64,000 bases of DNA from Myoxocephalus aenaeus. Taxonomy: Eukaryota > Chordata > Actinopteri > Perciformes > Cottidae. Below the pieces are notes generated by a model. It saw only the letters and a program-made list of their open reading frames with translations. It searched no databases and had not been told where the DNA came from. Below are positions 45,046-56,812 of this stretch, one piece after another. A program made the translations under genes and the position numbers. The number at the start of each line of letters is the position of its first letter. Position 1 is the first letter of the stretch. The stretch lies in the NCBI GenBank assembly GCA_038501785.1, contig JBAMJR010000071.1, forward strand, positions 1,261,501 to 1,325,500, written 5' to 3'.

Positions 45046-48000
45046 ATGGAACATCCAATATTTGTGAGGGCCCCTAATGGGACCCTCATGCTGAGGGCCT
45101 CGCCAGCGGCCCGGGCTCTTGGACCTCGGCAGGTCCAAGGCTACCGGTCCAAGGAGCCAGAGGAGGTGGAGGCAGAGGCCAGGGCCCACGTCGTCTCCGA
45201 GGGCGGCGACCCTGCCAACGCCGCCCTCGTCCTGAGCCGGTGGAAGCTGCAGTTTGGTCGTTATCAGGGCCAGACCTTCCACTGGCTCTTGGAGAACGAC
45301 GTGGGCTACTGCGTCAACCTGGTCTCCTCCCACCAGAAGGAGCGAGAGAGGACAGCGTCTCAGTCCCCACTGATGGCCAACAAGGTGAGTCCTTCAGTAC
45401 ACGTTTATGCCATAACACACATGAGAGAAATTACAGTTTTAACCTCCTTTGTGAACTTGCAGGACGCCTTCTCCCGCTACTCCTCAGCGTACCCTGACTT
45501 CGTGGAGGCAGTCAGGTTCCACCGTGCGTTTGAGGAGGCGCGGGGGAAGTCCCTCCAGCCCGGCCAGGAGGGACAGGCCCTTGTTGGCTTCGGGGACTTT
45601 AAGTTTGAGACGCTGCAGAGCCTGTACGAGTCGGAGGACGCGCCAAAGATCCGGTACGTCGTTGCAACATTTTGATGATAATAAAGTTGCTGATCAGAAG
45701 AATCAGAAGACTAATTGTCTGATTTGTGCAGATTTGTCAACTACCTGCGGAGTAAGGCACCGATACCTGGTACGCAGATGGAGAACGCCGTCAAATACAT
45801 CAAAGGCAGAGACAGACAGAGGACCAGGGCTGCTGCTGGCACCTCAACCAGCAGCTCCAGCAGCACAGCCTCTGTCCCGGCCGCAAGCCAGAGAGCCAAG
45901 AGTGCATCACAGTACGTGTTTTACTGAGCTGGATGACCTCCCTGAAGACATGTGAGTGTTTGTAATGTCGTCTCATTCTGAAAGTATATTGTTGTCATTT
46001 ATTCCTCCTCCAGGCCTCTTGGTTCAGCGCTTGCGGCCTTTGTCTCTGGACGGCGTTCTCTGTCTCTGTTGGAAATGCAGGCCAAGGTCAAGAAGATGGT
46101 GGGCCCTAAGCCTGCATTTCCAGGTAAGTCCAGCATAAATGATAGTTAATTCATCTTTATTGAACTTCCTGTGGGCACTGTTTACTTCCTGTTTCTTCTC
46201 TCATCATGTGATGACAGCCTCCCCCTTCGGACCAGCTCCATCCTCCTCGAGGGCATCTGAGGAGCCTTCGGATGAGGAGCTGGTCAAGGCGGTAGTTGAC
46301 GTCGAGAAATGTGAGTAAAAAGTCAAGTTGTATTCAGGTAACAATTTGTTAATAACAGAAATACTTGACTTTATTGTTGACCTTTCTATTTGCTCTCAAA
46401 TGTTTCTCTAGTCAGAGGGGCAGACGACAGGTAAGTTTGGGTTGAATGAGTAGCTGATGTCTGCCTGGTCCTGGTGCTAATCTCAAATCACTCACTCACC
46501 TGTCTGCCTGGTGCTCATCTCAGATCACTCACTCGCCTGCCAGCCTAAACATCACTAATGGTGCACGTGTAGAGTAACAGCTCCTTCACCACCCTTTCCC
46601 TCAATCCCCTGAGTAACTCTACTGCCTGTACCCTCATCATGTCAGATCTGGTCTCATCGCTTTCTCTTCACCTTCTGTGCTCCTCTAGTTGTAATTGCAG
46701 CTTGGCTCAATGTGTGTCTGTCTCTCAATATTAACACAAAACACTCTCATCGTTTCATCTCACTGAAACCGTTTATTTCTCTTTAAGCCTCAGATGTACA
46801 GGCCCTTCTCTCGCTCCTCGCTCCACCTCCTCCTCCCTCCACCTCCTCCACCTCAGCACCACATCCTGGATCCTCTGCGGTGCCGCATGAGCCCACAGAC
46901 GAGGAGCTGCTGGAGGCCACGCAGGACCTGGTGCAGCCTCCAGCAGCCCTCGTCACGGTCCAGCAGCCTGCAGCCGCCACACAGACACCGCCGGAGGAAC
47001 AGGAGGAGCCCGGTGCAGCCTTCCTCTCGCCCCCACCACCTGCCGACAGTGCTGAGGTGAGTCTGTCTGTCAAACATATGTGTCTCTGCTGCCCTCATGA
47101 AGTGTCCTCAGGCATGAAGATGTCCCGTATGTTTGTGTCTCCTCACCAGTCGCTGCCTGAGTCCTGGCGGGCAGCTCTCACTGCCGAGCAGCAGCAGTGG
47201 ATCGGTCGGGTGCTGTTTACCAGGGACGGCAGGGGGAGGTCTCGACTCATCGATGAGTTGAATCTCTGGTGGTCCCCCCCCCAAACCCGGCCGATCTACA
47301 CCCGGCCTCCCGCATCCCCCGACCCCTTCTTTGCATGTCGGCTGTTCCTCTGGATGCCACACCGGATCTGGCATCTGCAGCTGACATGCCCCCAGCCTTT
47401 GTGCACTGGGTCAATGACAAAGGCTGGGCTGTACAGGAACATCCGGAGGGTCCTGGACATCGACGGCTGGTACCTCATGGCCACTGAGTACCTGGAGTGC
47501 CGTCGGTGCAAGAAGAAGGTCGGAGGGTGGTCACAGGGCATCATCAGGCAGCTGGCCCCCACCTACAGCTGCCAGTTTCCAGCTGTACTCACGTACAAGT
47601 AAGACATGACATTAATATCGTTGTTGTTTGTGTTGAACATCCTGCTCGATGTGTTTCTGTGGTGACAAAGCTTGACTACATGTCTGTGCTGTGGTTCTGC
47701 AGGCTGTCCTGTGACATGAGGGTGCTTGTGCAGCTGAGGTCTCGCACTCTGGGCAACAGTGCGAACCGGCTGTACAACACCCTGCGGGAGCAGCACTCGG
47801 AAGCCTGGATGCGGAGAGCGATCCAGTACCTCGGCGTGCGCGAGCAGTTCCTGCCCTTGTGCTCGGCGAGGGGGCAGACACCACCACCGATGCCCCCTCT
47901 CCCATCCCCCGTCTGGCTGCTGACCGTGTACAGCTACGATGTGCTGTCGCGGCTGGACGAGTACAAGGCCAGGATCACGTCCACCTTCGGATCCATCTTG

Positions 48001-48990
48001 AAGATGGATTCCACCAAGAAGGCGAGTGAAGTTTGTCACAATGTCCTATTTACAGCTGCTTTCACACCACGTTTGTGTTCTAACTTTATCTTTTCTCATC
48101 TCTTTCTCCAGGTGACGAAGAAGCTCGCCGGTGCCGCCTCCGACACGGCCGCCTAGGCCACCAACATCGGTAACGAGCACGGGCAGGTCCTCAACAGCGT
48201 CCTCACCTGCTCCGAGGGCTCCGAGGGCCTGTCCCGGATGGCGGCCGGAATAATGAGGCGGTACCGACTCGCCGGGGTACCCCCCCCAGCTCATGTACGT
48301 GGGCCGCGACTGCTGCAACCGAGACGGCGTGTCCAAGACGGCTGCCTTGTTCCAGGTGCGCGACTTAGACTGCTGTAACTAAAACTGTATCAGTAATATA
48401 AAACAGTTACAGATCATTAATCCACATTCTTTTTCTTCTCTCTCAGGAGTGGGAGCAGCTCGTGGTGAGACTAGACATCTGGCACCTGATGCGACGCTTC
48501 GCTTCAGGTGTCACCACCGAGACCCACGAGCTGTACCCCACGTTCATGAGGCAGCTGTCGATCTGCATCTTCGAGGTCGACTCTGGAGATGCCCGCCGTC
48601 TCACTGAGGCTAAGCGGTCCGAGCTGGAGGGGAAGCACGGGATGGTTGGCCTGACTGACGGCGAGGTGATCCAGAGGATCTCCAAACAGGAGTGGAGGCT
48701 CCACTGTCGGAGGAGGACACGTGGGGCCGAGGAGTCCACCCTCCACATACAGGAAGAGGAAGGCGGCCGAGGCTGCTGCTGCCGGGCAGGAGCCCTGGCC
48801 CGGCAGCAAAACCCCCAGCAAAAACCCCAAGACAATGTCCCAGTACCTCTGCACCAAGTGTAACCAGCCCAGAAGGCTGGACACTGGACACACTCGACTT
48901 TATGGCGTGACGTATTGCGCGTCTGTTGGTGGGAAAACTGTGGAGGAGTGGAGGGAAGAAATGAGGGACAGACACAAGGGGGGACCATGA
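45046..48990 (+). pseudogene. Second Dada-like transposase gene, internally deleted
   Basis: Clear exons: 45046-45384, 45463-45653, 45732 to about 45911, about 46015-46123, about 46220-46312, about 46788-47056, 47150-47598 (Cys-rich domain, fully open here, with DELNLWWSPPQTRPIYTRPP), 47703-48021, 48112 to about 48354 and 48448 to about 48740. A TAG replaces the expected Trp codon at 48154-48156, a frameshift lies near 48285, and the donor after 48021 reads GCGAGT. After RRRTRGAEEST the gene jumps to the C-terminal TYRKRKAAEAAAAGQ and CTKCNQPRRLDTGHTRLYG...YC module, ending at 48990, so several core exons are deleted. It belongs to a different subfamily from the copy at 29153. Confidence 0.7.
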
Positions 48991-49235
48991 GGGACATTTT
49001 ATTGTTTGCTTTTATAATATGTATATATATACACACTAGTTTGTTTATTATCTTAATTCTTTATTTATTATTATTTGCCATCATTTATTTTGTGTTTGTT
49101 ATTTATTTCAATAAAAGTCTTGCAATCGGAAATTTGTTTGAAGCTTTATTATTTCTTCTATGATCTTAAATACAAGTTCTCCACATTATGATAGAAATGG
49201 TGACATGACAATGACAATAAATAACTAAACAGGAG
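48991..49235 (+). terminator. 3' UTR of the second Dada-like gene
   Basis: ATTTCAATAAAAGTCTTGCA near 49105-49125 supplies AATAAA; it matches the 3' UTR pieces in the scrambled copies. Confidence 0.55.
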
Positions 49236-50265
49236 GACTACGTGGTCCCTGGTCCTGGAGGACTACGTGGTCCCTGGTCCCGGAGGACTACGTGAACATC
49301 CAGGAGGCAGTGCTGGCCATGAGGAGATCCAGCTGTTTGAGCTGAACCAGAGGACCCTGACCCAGTGGTGAGATAAGATAAGATAACCCTTTATTAGTCT
49401 GCAGTGGGGAAATTGCAGGATTACAGCAGCCTTGCACACAATAGAGACACATAGTAAAACAATCAAGTAATATAAATAAATAACAATAAACAGTAGTAAA
49501 AACAGTAAGAGGAGAATACAGTAGCAATTTTAAATTAAATATACAGACGGAATAAGAGCATATAAAGTACTTAAATGTATTTATATTGCACCAGGTGAGT
49601 GCAATTAAAGTGTCCAAAAGTGATTCAGTGTTAGTGGTCTACTGAGAGCTCAGTGTGTTGTGCAGCCTGACAGCAGCAGGAAGAAAGGACTTGTGGTTCC
49701 TCTCCCTCAGACACCGGGGATGAATCAGCCGGTGACTGAAGAGCTGCAGCGCTGCAGAGTCCTGCATGGGGTGGGAGGCGTGGTTTATTATGGATGATAG
49801 TTTAGCATCATCCTCCTGTCTAATCTGTACTGTGATGTATTGTTTGATGAAAGTCTAGAACACTCTGTTTGTCTCCAGGTTCTCTCCCTGCAGCAGCTGT
49901 TGCCGTCCAGCCTCTCCCTCCAGCCAAAGGGCTGTCCTCTGTTCAGGTGGGACAAGGACAGCCTTCCACTTTGAGGTCCCTGATGAGCAGCCAGGACCCT
50001 CATCAGGGGTCTCCCTCCTCCTCCAGATGGGGAGCAGCCCGTCCTCTGCTGGCCTTCCTCCTCTTCCTCCTGCCGGTCAGCCTCCTCTTCCTGGACCACC
50101 TAGGTCCAGGTCCAGGTCCTACAGGAAGAGGAAGGCAGCCTCGGCCCGGCAGCAAAACCTGCAAGCAGATGACGCAGTACGTCTGCATGAACCCAGAAGA
50201 CTTGACTCTGTCCACCTTCACATTCATGAGTGACTTACTGCACGTTAGTCAGTGGAACAACTGAA
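49236..50265 (+). pseudogene. Remnant of C-terminal exons of another Dada-like copy
   Basis: 49285-49370 matches the exon that reads DYVNIQEAVLA and ends in NQRTLTQW-like sequence. After a LINE tail (49371 to about 49830), 49880-50265 carries SYRKRKAAS-like and degraded C-terminal module sequence. Frames are broken repeatedly. Confidence 0.55.
49371..49830. repeat. Non-LTR retrotransposon 3' region
   Basis: AGATAAGATAAGATAACCCT, GCAGTGGGGAAATTGCAGG and GTTGTGCAGCCTGACAGCAG are typical of fish LINE 3' ends. Confidence 0.6.
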
Positions 50266-50379
50266 GAGGAGATGAGGGAAAGACACAAGGGGTTACATCA
50301 TACATATATAATAGTTTCTTATTCCTTTGTATTTATTTATTTACTATTATTTGCAATAATTTATGTTGTGTTTTTTTGA

Positions 50380-50387
<8 letters not shown>

Positions 50388-50439
<52 letters not shown>

Positions 50440-50440
50440 T
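50388..50440. repeat. AT microsatellite
   Basis: Uninterrupted TA dinucleotides. Confidence 0.9.
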
Positions 50441-50854
50441 GTAACAAGATAACTGTAGAATTTACAGTAACTTGCTGAGAGCAATTAGCAAGTAAGTATC
50501 TGTAGTATATTTCACAGTATGCTTACTGTACAATTAATCACAGTACCTGTTTGTAGTCATTTTTACAGTAATAATCACAGTACCGTCATTGTTATTACAG
50601 TAGTTATCAAAATGCTGTAGGTTTAAATCCTCATTTTACTGTAAATGAATAACAGTAAAATAATTACATACTGTAAAATGAAGATGCAGTTTTTTTTCAA
50701 CAAGTCATTAATTTTAATATTTCAACATTTTAAATACAAATTTTACATTTAGTTTTTAGTTTGTAAAAAAAAAAAAAAGTATACAGCTGTGAAGCATCTT
50801 CTTTGTCCTTGGCTGGGTTCGAACCGCCGGTCGGCCGTAAAGCCCTCTCTTCTC
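50441..50854. other. ACAGTA-rich sequence and flank of the next element
   Basis: 50438-50692 is dense in TACTGTAA and TTACAGTA motifs, suggesting a MITE with ACTGTAA-type ends. 50765-50854 is unassigned and contains a B-box-like GGGTTCGAACC. Confidence 0.35.
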
Positions 50855-51635
50855 CGCAGGCTCCCTGAAACCATTCTTCTCTGTCTCATATGTCTCACCT
50901 TGTCTCACCTTCTACGAGCCAATCACGCTAGCAGAGCTTTTGCCGTCCAATCAGATGGCTCGTTTGTCTCACCTCCCGAACCTGTCCGGAAAGTCCCGAG
51001 TCTCCCTCAGTCTCCGCCATCTTGGATCCCCGCTACAGCGCAGCACACTTCATCAGTCACCGGAGAAACAGAGACGTGAGGCGTGAGTACAATACGAGTC
51101 CATTTTATTACACTTTATCAACGTCGTGCTTATGAACTGCTGTTACATATGACTGTGTAACATATTAGTGCTCATATTAGTGCTGTTATTAGTGGCTGAC
51201 AGTCCCGGAGTTACTTAATAATCAGCCAGTCTGCTCTGACTGGTGGAGCTTTGTGTAGACAGTCACACGGTGGAGCTTTTTAAATATGTTAAAACTTTAC
51301 TTTGCTTTACTAAAAACTTATAACGACACTCTATTTATTATAACTCTGTGTTAACCAGCTGACGTCGCTGCTGTTTAAACCTGTTGTTCACGTGTTACTG
51401 ACGTGTTGTTGTTGACGTGTTGCTCCTGCAGCGCTGAGCTGATAACACACTGCTGTCTGTTCAATGCACTTTATTATATATTATATATTATTATAGTATA
51501 TAGAGGTTTGTGTAGACAGTCACACAGTGGAGCTTTGTTGTTAACATGTTCAAACTTGACTTTACTAAAAACTTCTAACAACAGTATTTATTCTGACTGT
51601 TAGCAGCTAACGTTGCTGCTGTTTAAACCTATATA

Positions 51636-51639
<4 letters not shown>

Positions 51640-51696
<57 letters not shown>
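51640..51696. repeat. AT microsatellite
   Basis: Uninterrupted TA dinucleotides in the intron, corresponding to 24618-24675 in the mirrored copy. Confidence 0.9.
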
Positions 51697-51700
<4 letters not shown>

Positions 51701-52099
51701 CTTATTCCTTTGTATTTATTTATTTACTATTCATTATTTATTTTGTGTTTGTTTTTATTTCAATAAAAGTCTTGCAAGCTGAACTTAGTTTGAAGCTTTA
51801 TTATTTCTTCTATGATTTTAAATACAAGCTCTCCACATTATGATAGAAATGGTGACATGAGAATAACAATAAATAACTAAACATGGACTATGAAGCTCAG
51901 GATGTCCAGCTGCTGTCTGAAGACCTCATGTGGTCCAGCATCAGGGGACCAGGACAGATGTGCAGCTTCATACAGCTGTGAATGAGAATGACGATAAATA
52001 ACTGAACATGGACTATGAAGGTCTCCAACGGTGAGACTCTCTACAAATATGAATGTGTCCTCTCTTAAATATCGGCCCTATATTAACCCACGCTTTTCT

Positions 52100-53334
52100 C
52101 TCCACGACTCTTTCAGCTGCCTCCTCGGCGGTCCCTCGTCCTCGAGGACTACGTGAACATCCAGGAGGCAGTGCTGGCCACGAGGCTGACGGCTCAGACG
52201 GAGATCCAGCTGTTTGAGCTGAAGCACCCTGACCCAGTGGTGAGTTCAACATGGAGCTGTTGTTTTATAATCTGTGATTTCATGTTTGATGAAGAGTCTC
52301 CAGGTTCTCTCGGCGCCAGAAGGCTGAAGGGAGGTCTGTGCGGCGTCGTCCCTGCAGCAGCTGTTGCCGTCCAGGACGGCTCCTCCTCCGAGGGAGTGCA
52401 GGACAGCAGGGTGGGATTCGGGGACCGCGCTGGACTCTCTACCGGGAGTCTTCAGACGCTGTAGTGCAGAGGCGAGTCGTGATCCAAACATCACTGAGAA
52501 GCGTTTCCTGTTGTCGTCTAACGAGGCTTCGTCCCTCTCCACAGCTACAGGGTGTGGCTCAGGAGAGCCCGCATTACTTCAAATGGCTCCAGCACGGCCC
52601 ACCTGAAGAGGGACGTGCTGGAGAGAGACCAGAAGAAGAAGAAGGCAGCCTACTCAACGTCTGCTGCAGCGACCTCGACAGGCCGCCTCCTCCGCCCCCA
52701 GGGCCTCCTCGTCTTCCTCGGGGCCTTCACATGCCAAACGGAGTAGGGTTCTCAAAGGTAAAGACATATTGCAGATGTGATATTGTACGTTGTGTTGTCT
52801 GTTAACATGGTTTCTACATGTGTGTGTGTGTGTGCTACAGGTTCCTCTCCCAGAGGGCTGGAGGAGCTCACTCTCCAGGGCGCAGCACGCGTGGGTGAGC
52901 CAGGCTCTGTTCACCAGGGGCCACAGAGGGAAGCCTGTGCTCAACACCGAGCTGCAGACCTGGTTTACCCTCCTGGCCCTCGCCGGGTGTACCGCCAGCC
53001 TCCGGCCTCGCTCCACGCCTTCTTCCAGCGGCCGTTCTTCCTCTGGTACCCTACAAGATGTGGCAGTGCCCCATCAGCTGCCCAGTCTGGACTCATCACA
53101 TGACCGGATGTGGTCTGAACAAGACCGTCCGCAGGGTCCTGGACAGAGTCGGGTGGTACTTTATGGGCACAGAGTACCTGGAGTGTCACCGCTGTGGGAT
53201 TCTTCTTGTTCTTCTTGCTCTTGTTCCTGTTCTTTATCTTCAAGAACATAAAGAAGAACAAGAGCAAGAAGAACAAGAAGAAGAACAAGAAGAAGAGGAA
53301 GAACAAATAGTGCTCAAATACAGGTACATCACAC
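52100..53334 (+). pseudogene. Dada-like transposase gene, partial scrambled copy
   Basis: Contains the same exon remnants as 22980-24300, with the extra base after KKKK (as in the 29153 gene), the missing base after ELQTWF, and the missing base after PFFLW. After GTEYLECHRCG the Cys-rich exon is replaced by a TTCTTC/GAAGAA hairpin tract, then rejoins at GTGCTCAAATACAGG. Confidence 0.7.
53200..53310. repeat. Hairpin-forming TTCTTG/CAAGAA tract
   Basis: TTCTTCTTGTTCTTCTTGCT followed by CTTGTTC is matched in reverse by GAACAAGAGCAAGAAGAA and onward, giving arms of about 34 bp around a loop near 53240. It is absent from the sister copies, where Cys-rich coding sequence continues. Confidence 0.8.
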
Positions 53335-53362
53335 TTAATAAGAATACATACATTTTTATTGT

Positions 53363-53369
<7 letters not shown>

Positions 53370-53408
<39 letters not shown>
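53370..53408. repeat. AT microsatellite
   Basis: TA repeat ending in CACACAC. Confidence 0.85.
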
Positions 53409-53410
<2 letters not shown>

Positions 53411-53722
53411 TGCTTTTGTAGATGCTTCCCTGTTTTACTGATTATTTATATTACTTGTTTAAATTCATTCTCCATCCTCCTACTCATAATATTAATAATT
53501 TATGTCACATTCATTGAATGTGCTTTAACTTCATTGCATTTAATTAAATTAAATTGAACTGAATTGAACTGAACTGAAGCCTACTCCTGAACTGAAGGGT
53601 ACTCGGAGTTTGGGGGCGTGTCTTAGGAACACAGGGATACTCGGAATTTGCACCGGCCCATAAATGAGGCGGAGTTCCGAGAACAAGTGGGTCAAATAGT
53701 AGGCATCACCTTTGGGGTCAAT

Positions 53723-53829
53723 GTGCTTGCTAAGGCAGCGCATATAATAAATTGGAAACGATACAGAGAAGATTAGCATGGCCCCTGCGAAAGGATGACA
53801 CGCAAATTCGTGAAGCGTTTCTACATTTT
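53723..53829 (+). ncRNA. U6: U6-like snRNA, array copy 1
   Basis: 107 nt from GTGCTTGCTAAGGCAGCGC to CTACATTTT. ACAGAGA and the AGC triad are intact. Differences from canonical U6 include TAATAAATTGGAAACG, a GCGAA pentaloop and TTTCTAC near the 3' end. No TATA box is visible near -30; CAAATAGTA at about -36 is the nearest AT-rich match. Confidence 0.75.
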
Positions 53830-54181
53830 AATATGCCCGAGCTGAATTCCCGGCGTTCCTAGCCGGATCTTGCAGCTGCAGTCGCAATGCTGGACTACAT
53901 GAGGTCATTGGACAGCCTAAACCTCATTCTCCATCCTCCTACTCATAATATTAATAATTTATGTCACATTCATTGAATGTGCTTTAACTTCATTGCATTT
54001 AATTAAATTAAATTGAACTGAATTGAACTGAACTGAAGCATACTCCTGAACTGAAGGGTACTCGGAGTTTGGGGGCGTGTCTTAGGAACACAGGGATACT
54101 CGGAATTTGCACCGGCCCATAAATGAGGCGGAGTTCCGAGAACAAGTGGGTCAAATAGTAGGCATCACCTTTGGGGTCAAT

Positions 54182-54288
54182 GTGCTTGCTAAGGCAGCGC
54201 ATATAATAAATTGGAAATGATACAGAGAAGATTAGCATGGCCCCTGCGAAAGGATGACACGCAAATTCGTGAAGCGTTTCTACATTTT
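54182..54288 (+). ncRNA. U6: U6-like snRNA, array copy 2
   Basis: Carries a private change, GGAAATGATAC instead of GGAAACGATAC. Followed by one short monomer. Confidence 0.75.
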
Positions 54289-54869
54289 AATATGCCGAGC
54301 TGAATTCCCGGCGTTCCTAGCCGGATCTTGCAGCTGCAGTCGCAATGCTGGACTACATGAGGTCATTGGACAGCCTAAACTTCATTCTCCATCCTCCTAC
54401 TCATAATATTAATAATTTATGTCATATTCATTGAATGTGCTGTAACTTCGTTGAATTTAATTATATTGAATCCTGCGAAAGGATGACACGCAAATTCGTG
54501 AAGCGTTTCTACATTTTAATATGCCCGAGCTGAATTCCCGGCGTTCCTAGCCGGATCTTGCAGCTGCAGTCGCAATGCTGGGCTACATGAGGTCATTGGA
54601 CAGCCTGAACTTCATTCTCCATCCTCCTACTCATAATATTAATAATTTATGTCATATTCATTGAATGTGCTTTAACTTCATTGCATTTAATTAAATTAAA
54701 TTGAACTGAATTGAACTGAACTGAAGCATACTCCTGAACTGAAGGGTACTCGGAGTTTGGGGGCGTGTCTTAGGAACACAGGGATACTCGGAATTTGCAC
54801 CGGCCCATAAATGAGGCGGAGTTCCGAGAACAAGTGGGTCAAATAGTAGGCATCACCTTTGGGGTCAAT

Positions 54870-54976
54870 GTGCTTGCTAAGGCAGCGCATATAATAAATT
54901 GGAAACGATACAGAGAAGATTAGCATGGCCCCTGCGAAAGGATGACACGCAAATTCGTGAAGCGTTTCTACATTTT
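54870..54976 (+). ncRNA. U6: U6-like snRNA, array copy 3
   Basis: Matches copy 1. Three short monomers follow. Confidence 0.75.
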
Positions 54977-56017
54977 AATATGCCCGAGCTGAATTCCCGG
55001 CGTTCCTAGCCGGATCTTGCAGCTGCAGTCGCAATGCTGGACTACATGAGGTCATTGGACAGCCTAAACTTCATTCTCCAGCCTCCTACTCATAATATTA
55101 ATAATGTATGTCATATTCATTGAATGTGCTGTAACTTCGTTGAATTTAATTATATTGAATCCTGCGAAAGGATGACACGCAAATTCGTGAAGCGTTTCTA
55201 CATTTTAATATGCCGAGCTGAATTCCCGGCGTTCCTAGCCGGATCTTGCAGCTGCAGTCGCAATGCTGGACTACATGAGGTCATTGGACAGCCTAAACTT
55301 CATTCTCCATCCTCCTACTCATAATATTAATAATTTATGTCATATTCATTGAATGTGCTGTAACTTCGTTGAATTTAATTATATTGAATCCTGCGAAAGG
55401 ATGACACGCAAATTCGTGAAGCGTTTCTACATTTTAATATGCCCGAGCTGAATTCCCGGCGTTCCTAGCCGGATCTTGCAGCTGCAGTCGCAATGCTGGA
55501 CTACATGAGGTCATTGGACAGCCTAAACTTCATTCTCCATCCTCCTACTCATAATATTAATAATTTATGTCATATTCATTGAATGTGCTGTAACTTCGTT
55601 GAATTTAATTATATTGAATCCTGCGAAAGGATGACACGCAAATTCGTGAAGCGTTTCTACATTTTAATATGCCCGAGCTGAATTCCCGGCGTTCCTAGCC
55701 GGATCTTGCAGCTGCAGTCGCAATGCTGGGCTACATGAGGTCATTGGACAGCCTGAACTTCTTTCTCCATCCTCCTACTCATAATATTAATAATTTATGT
55801 CATATTCATTGAATGTGCTTTAACTTCATTGCATTTAATTAAATTAAATTGAACTGAATTGAACTGAACTGAAGCATACTCCTGAACTGAAGGGTACTCG
55901 GAGTTTGGGGGCGTGTCTTAGGAACACAGGGATACTCGGAATTTGCACCGGCCCATAAATGAGGCGGAGTTCCGAGAACAAGTGGGTCAAATAGTAGGCA
56001 TCACCTTTGGGGTCAAT

Positions 56018-56124
56018 GTGCTTGCTAAGGCAGCGCATATAATAAATTGGAAACGATACAGAGAAGATTAGCATGGCCCCTGCGAAAGGATGACACGCAA
56101 ATTCGTGAAGCGTTTCTACATTTT
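56018..56124 (+). ncRNA. U6: U6-like snRNA, array copy 4
   Basis: Matches copy 1. One short monomer follows. Confidence 0.75.
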
Positions 56125-56705
56125 AATATGCCCGAGCTGAATTCCCGGCGTTCCTAGCCGGATCTTGCAGCTGCAGTCGCAATGCTGGACTACATGAGGT
56201 CATTGGACAGCCTAAACTTCATTCTCCATCCTCCTACTCATAATATTAATAATTTATGTCATATTCATTGAATGTGCTGTAACTTCGTTGAATTTAATTA
56301 TATTGAATCCTGCGAAAGGATGACACGCAAATTCGTGAAGCGTTTCTACATTTTAATATGCCGAGCTGAATTCCCGGCGTTCCTAGCCGGATCTTGCAGC
56401 TGCAGTCGCAATGCTGGACTACATGAGGTCATTGGACAGCCTGAACTTCATTCTCCATCCTCCTACTCATAATATTAATAATTTATGTCATATTCATTGA
56501 ATGTGCTTTAACTTCATTGCATTTAATTAAATTAAATTGAACTGAATTGAACTGAACTGAAGCATACTCCTGAACTGAAGGGTACTCGGAGTTTGGGGGC
56601 GTGTCTTAGGAACACAGGGATACTCGGAATTTGCACCGGCCCATAAATGAGGCGGAGTTCCGAGAACAAGTGGGTCAAATAGTAGGCATCACCTTTGGGG
56701 TCAAT

Positions 56706-56812
56706 GTGCTTGCTAAGGCAGCGCATATAATAAATTGGAAACGATACAGAGAAGATTAGCATGGCCCCTGCGAAAGGATGACACGCAAATTCGTGAAGCG
56801 TTTCTACATTTT
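56706..56812 (+). ncRNA. U6: U6-like snRNA, array copy 5
   Basis: Matches copy 1. Three short monomers follow. Confidence 0.75.

Larger units (their letters stand above)
43538..45440 (+). repeat. L1-flanking direct repeat, right copy
   Basis: 1903 bp, 24 bp longer than the left copy because the GAGCGTGAGGTCTTGGTCCT+GATG unit is present three times (about 44126-44197) instead of twice. It joins without a break to the remaining exons of the second Dada-like gene at 45441. Confidence 0.92.
50855..53345 (+). mobile_element. Rearranged Dada-like transposon, plus-strand counterpart of 22612-26271
   Basis: It begins CGCAGGCTCCCTGAAACC and repeats the same scrambled order: promoter/exon 1 (to 51082), intron, 3'-UTR piece (about 51700-51860), C-terminal-type exon (52100-52240), then N-terminal and Cys-rich exons. 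It lacks the hAT insertion. The sequence before its 5' end is not U6, unlike at 26272. Confidence 0.6.

Noticed and set aside
50805..50855. tRNA gene next to the start of the plus-strand Dada-like element (GGGTTCGAACC box)
   Set aside because: The bases flanking the T-loop-like motif do not form a T-stem on either strand and no acceptor or anticodon arm could be drawn.
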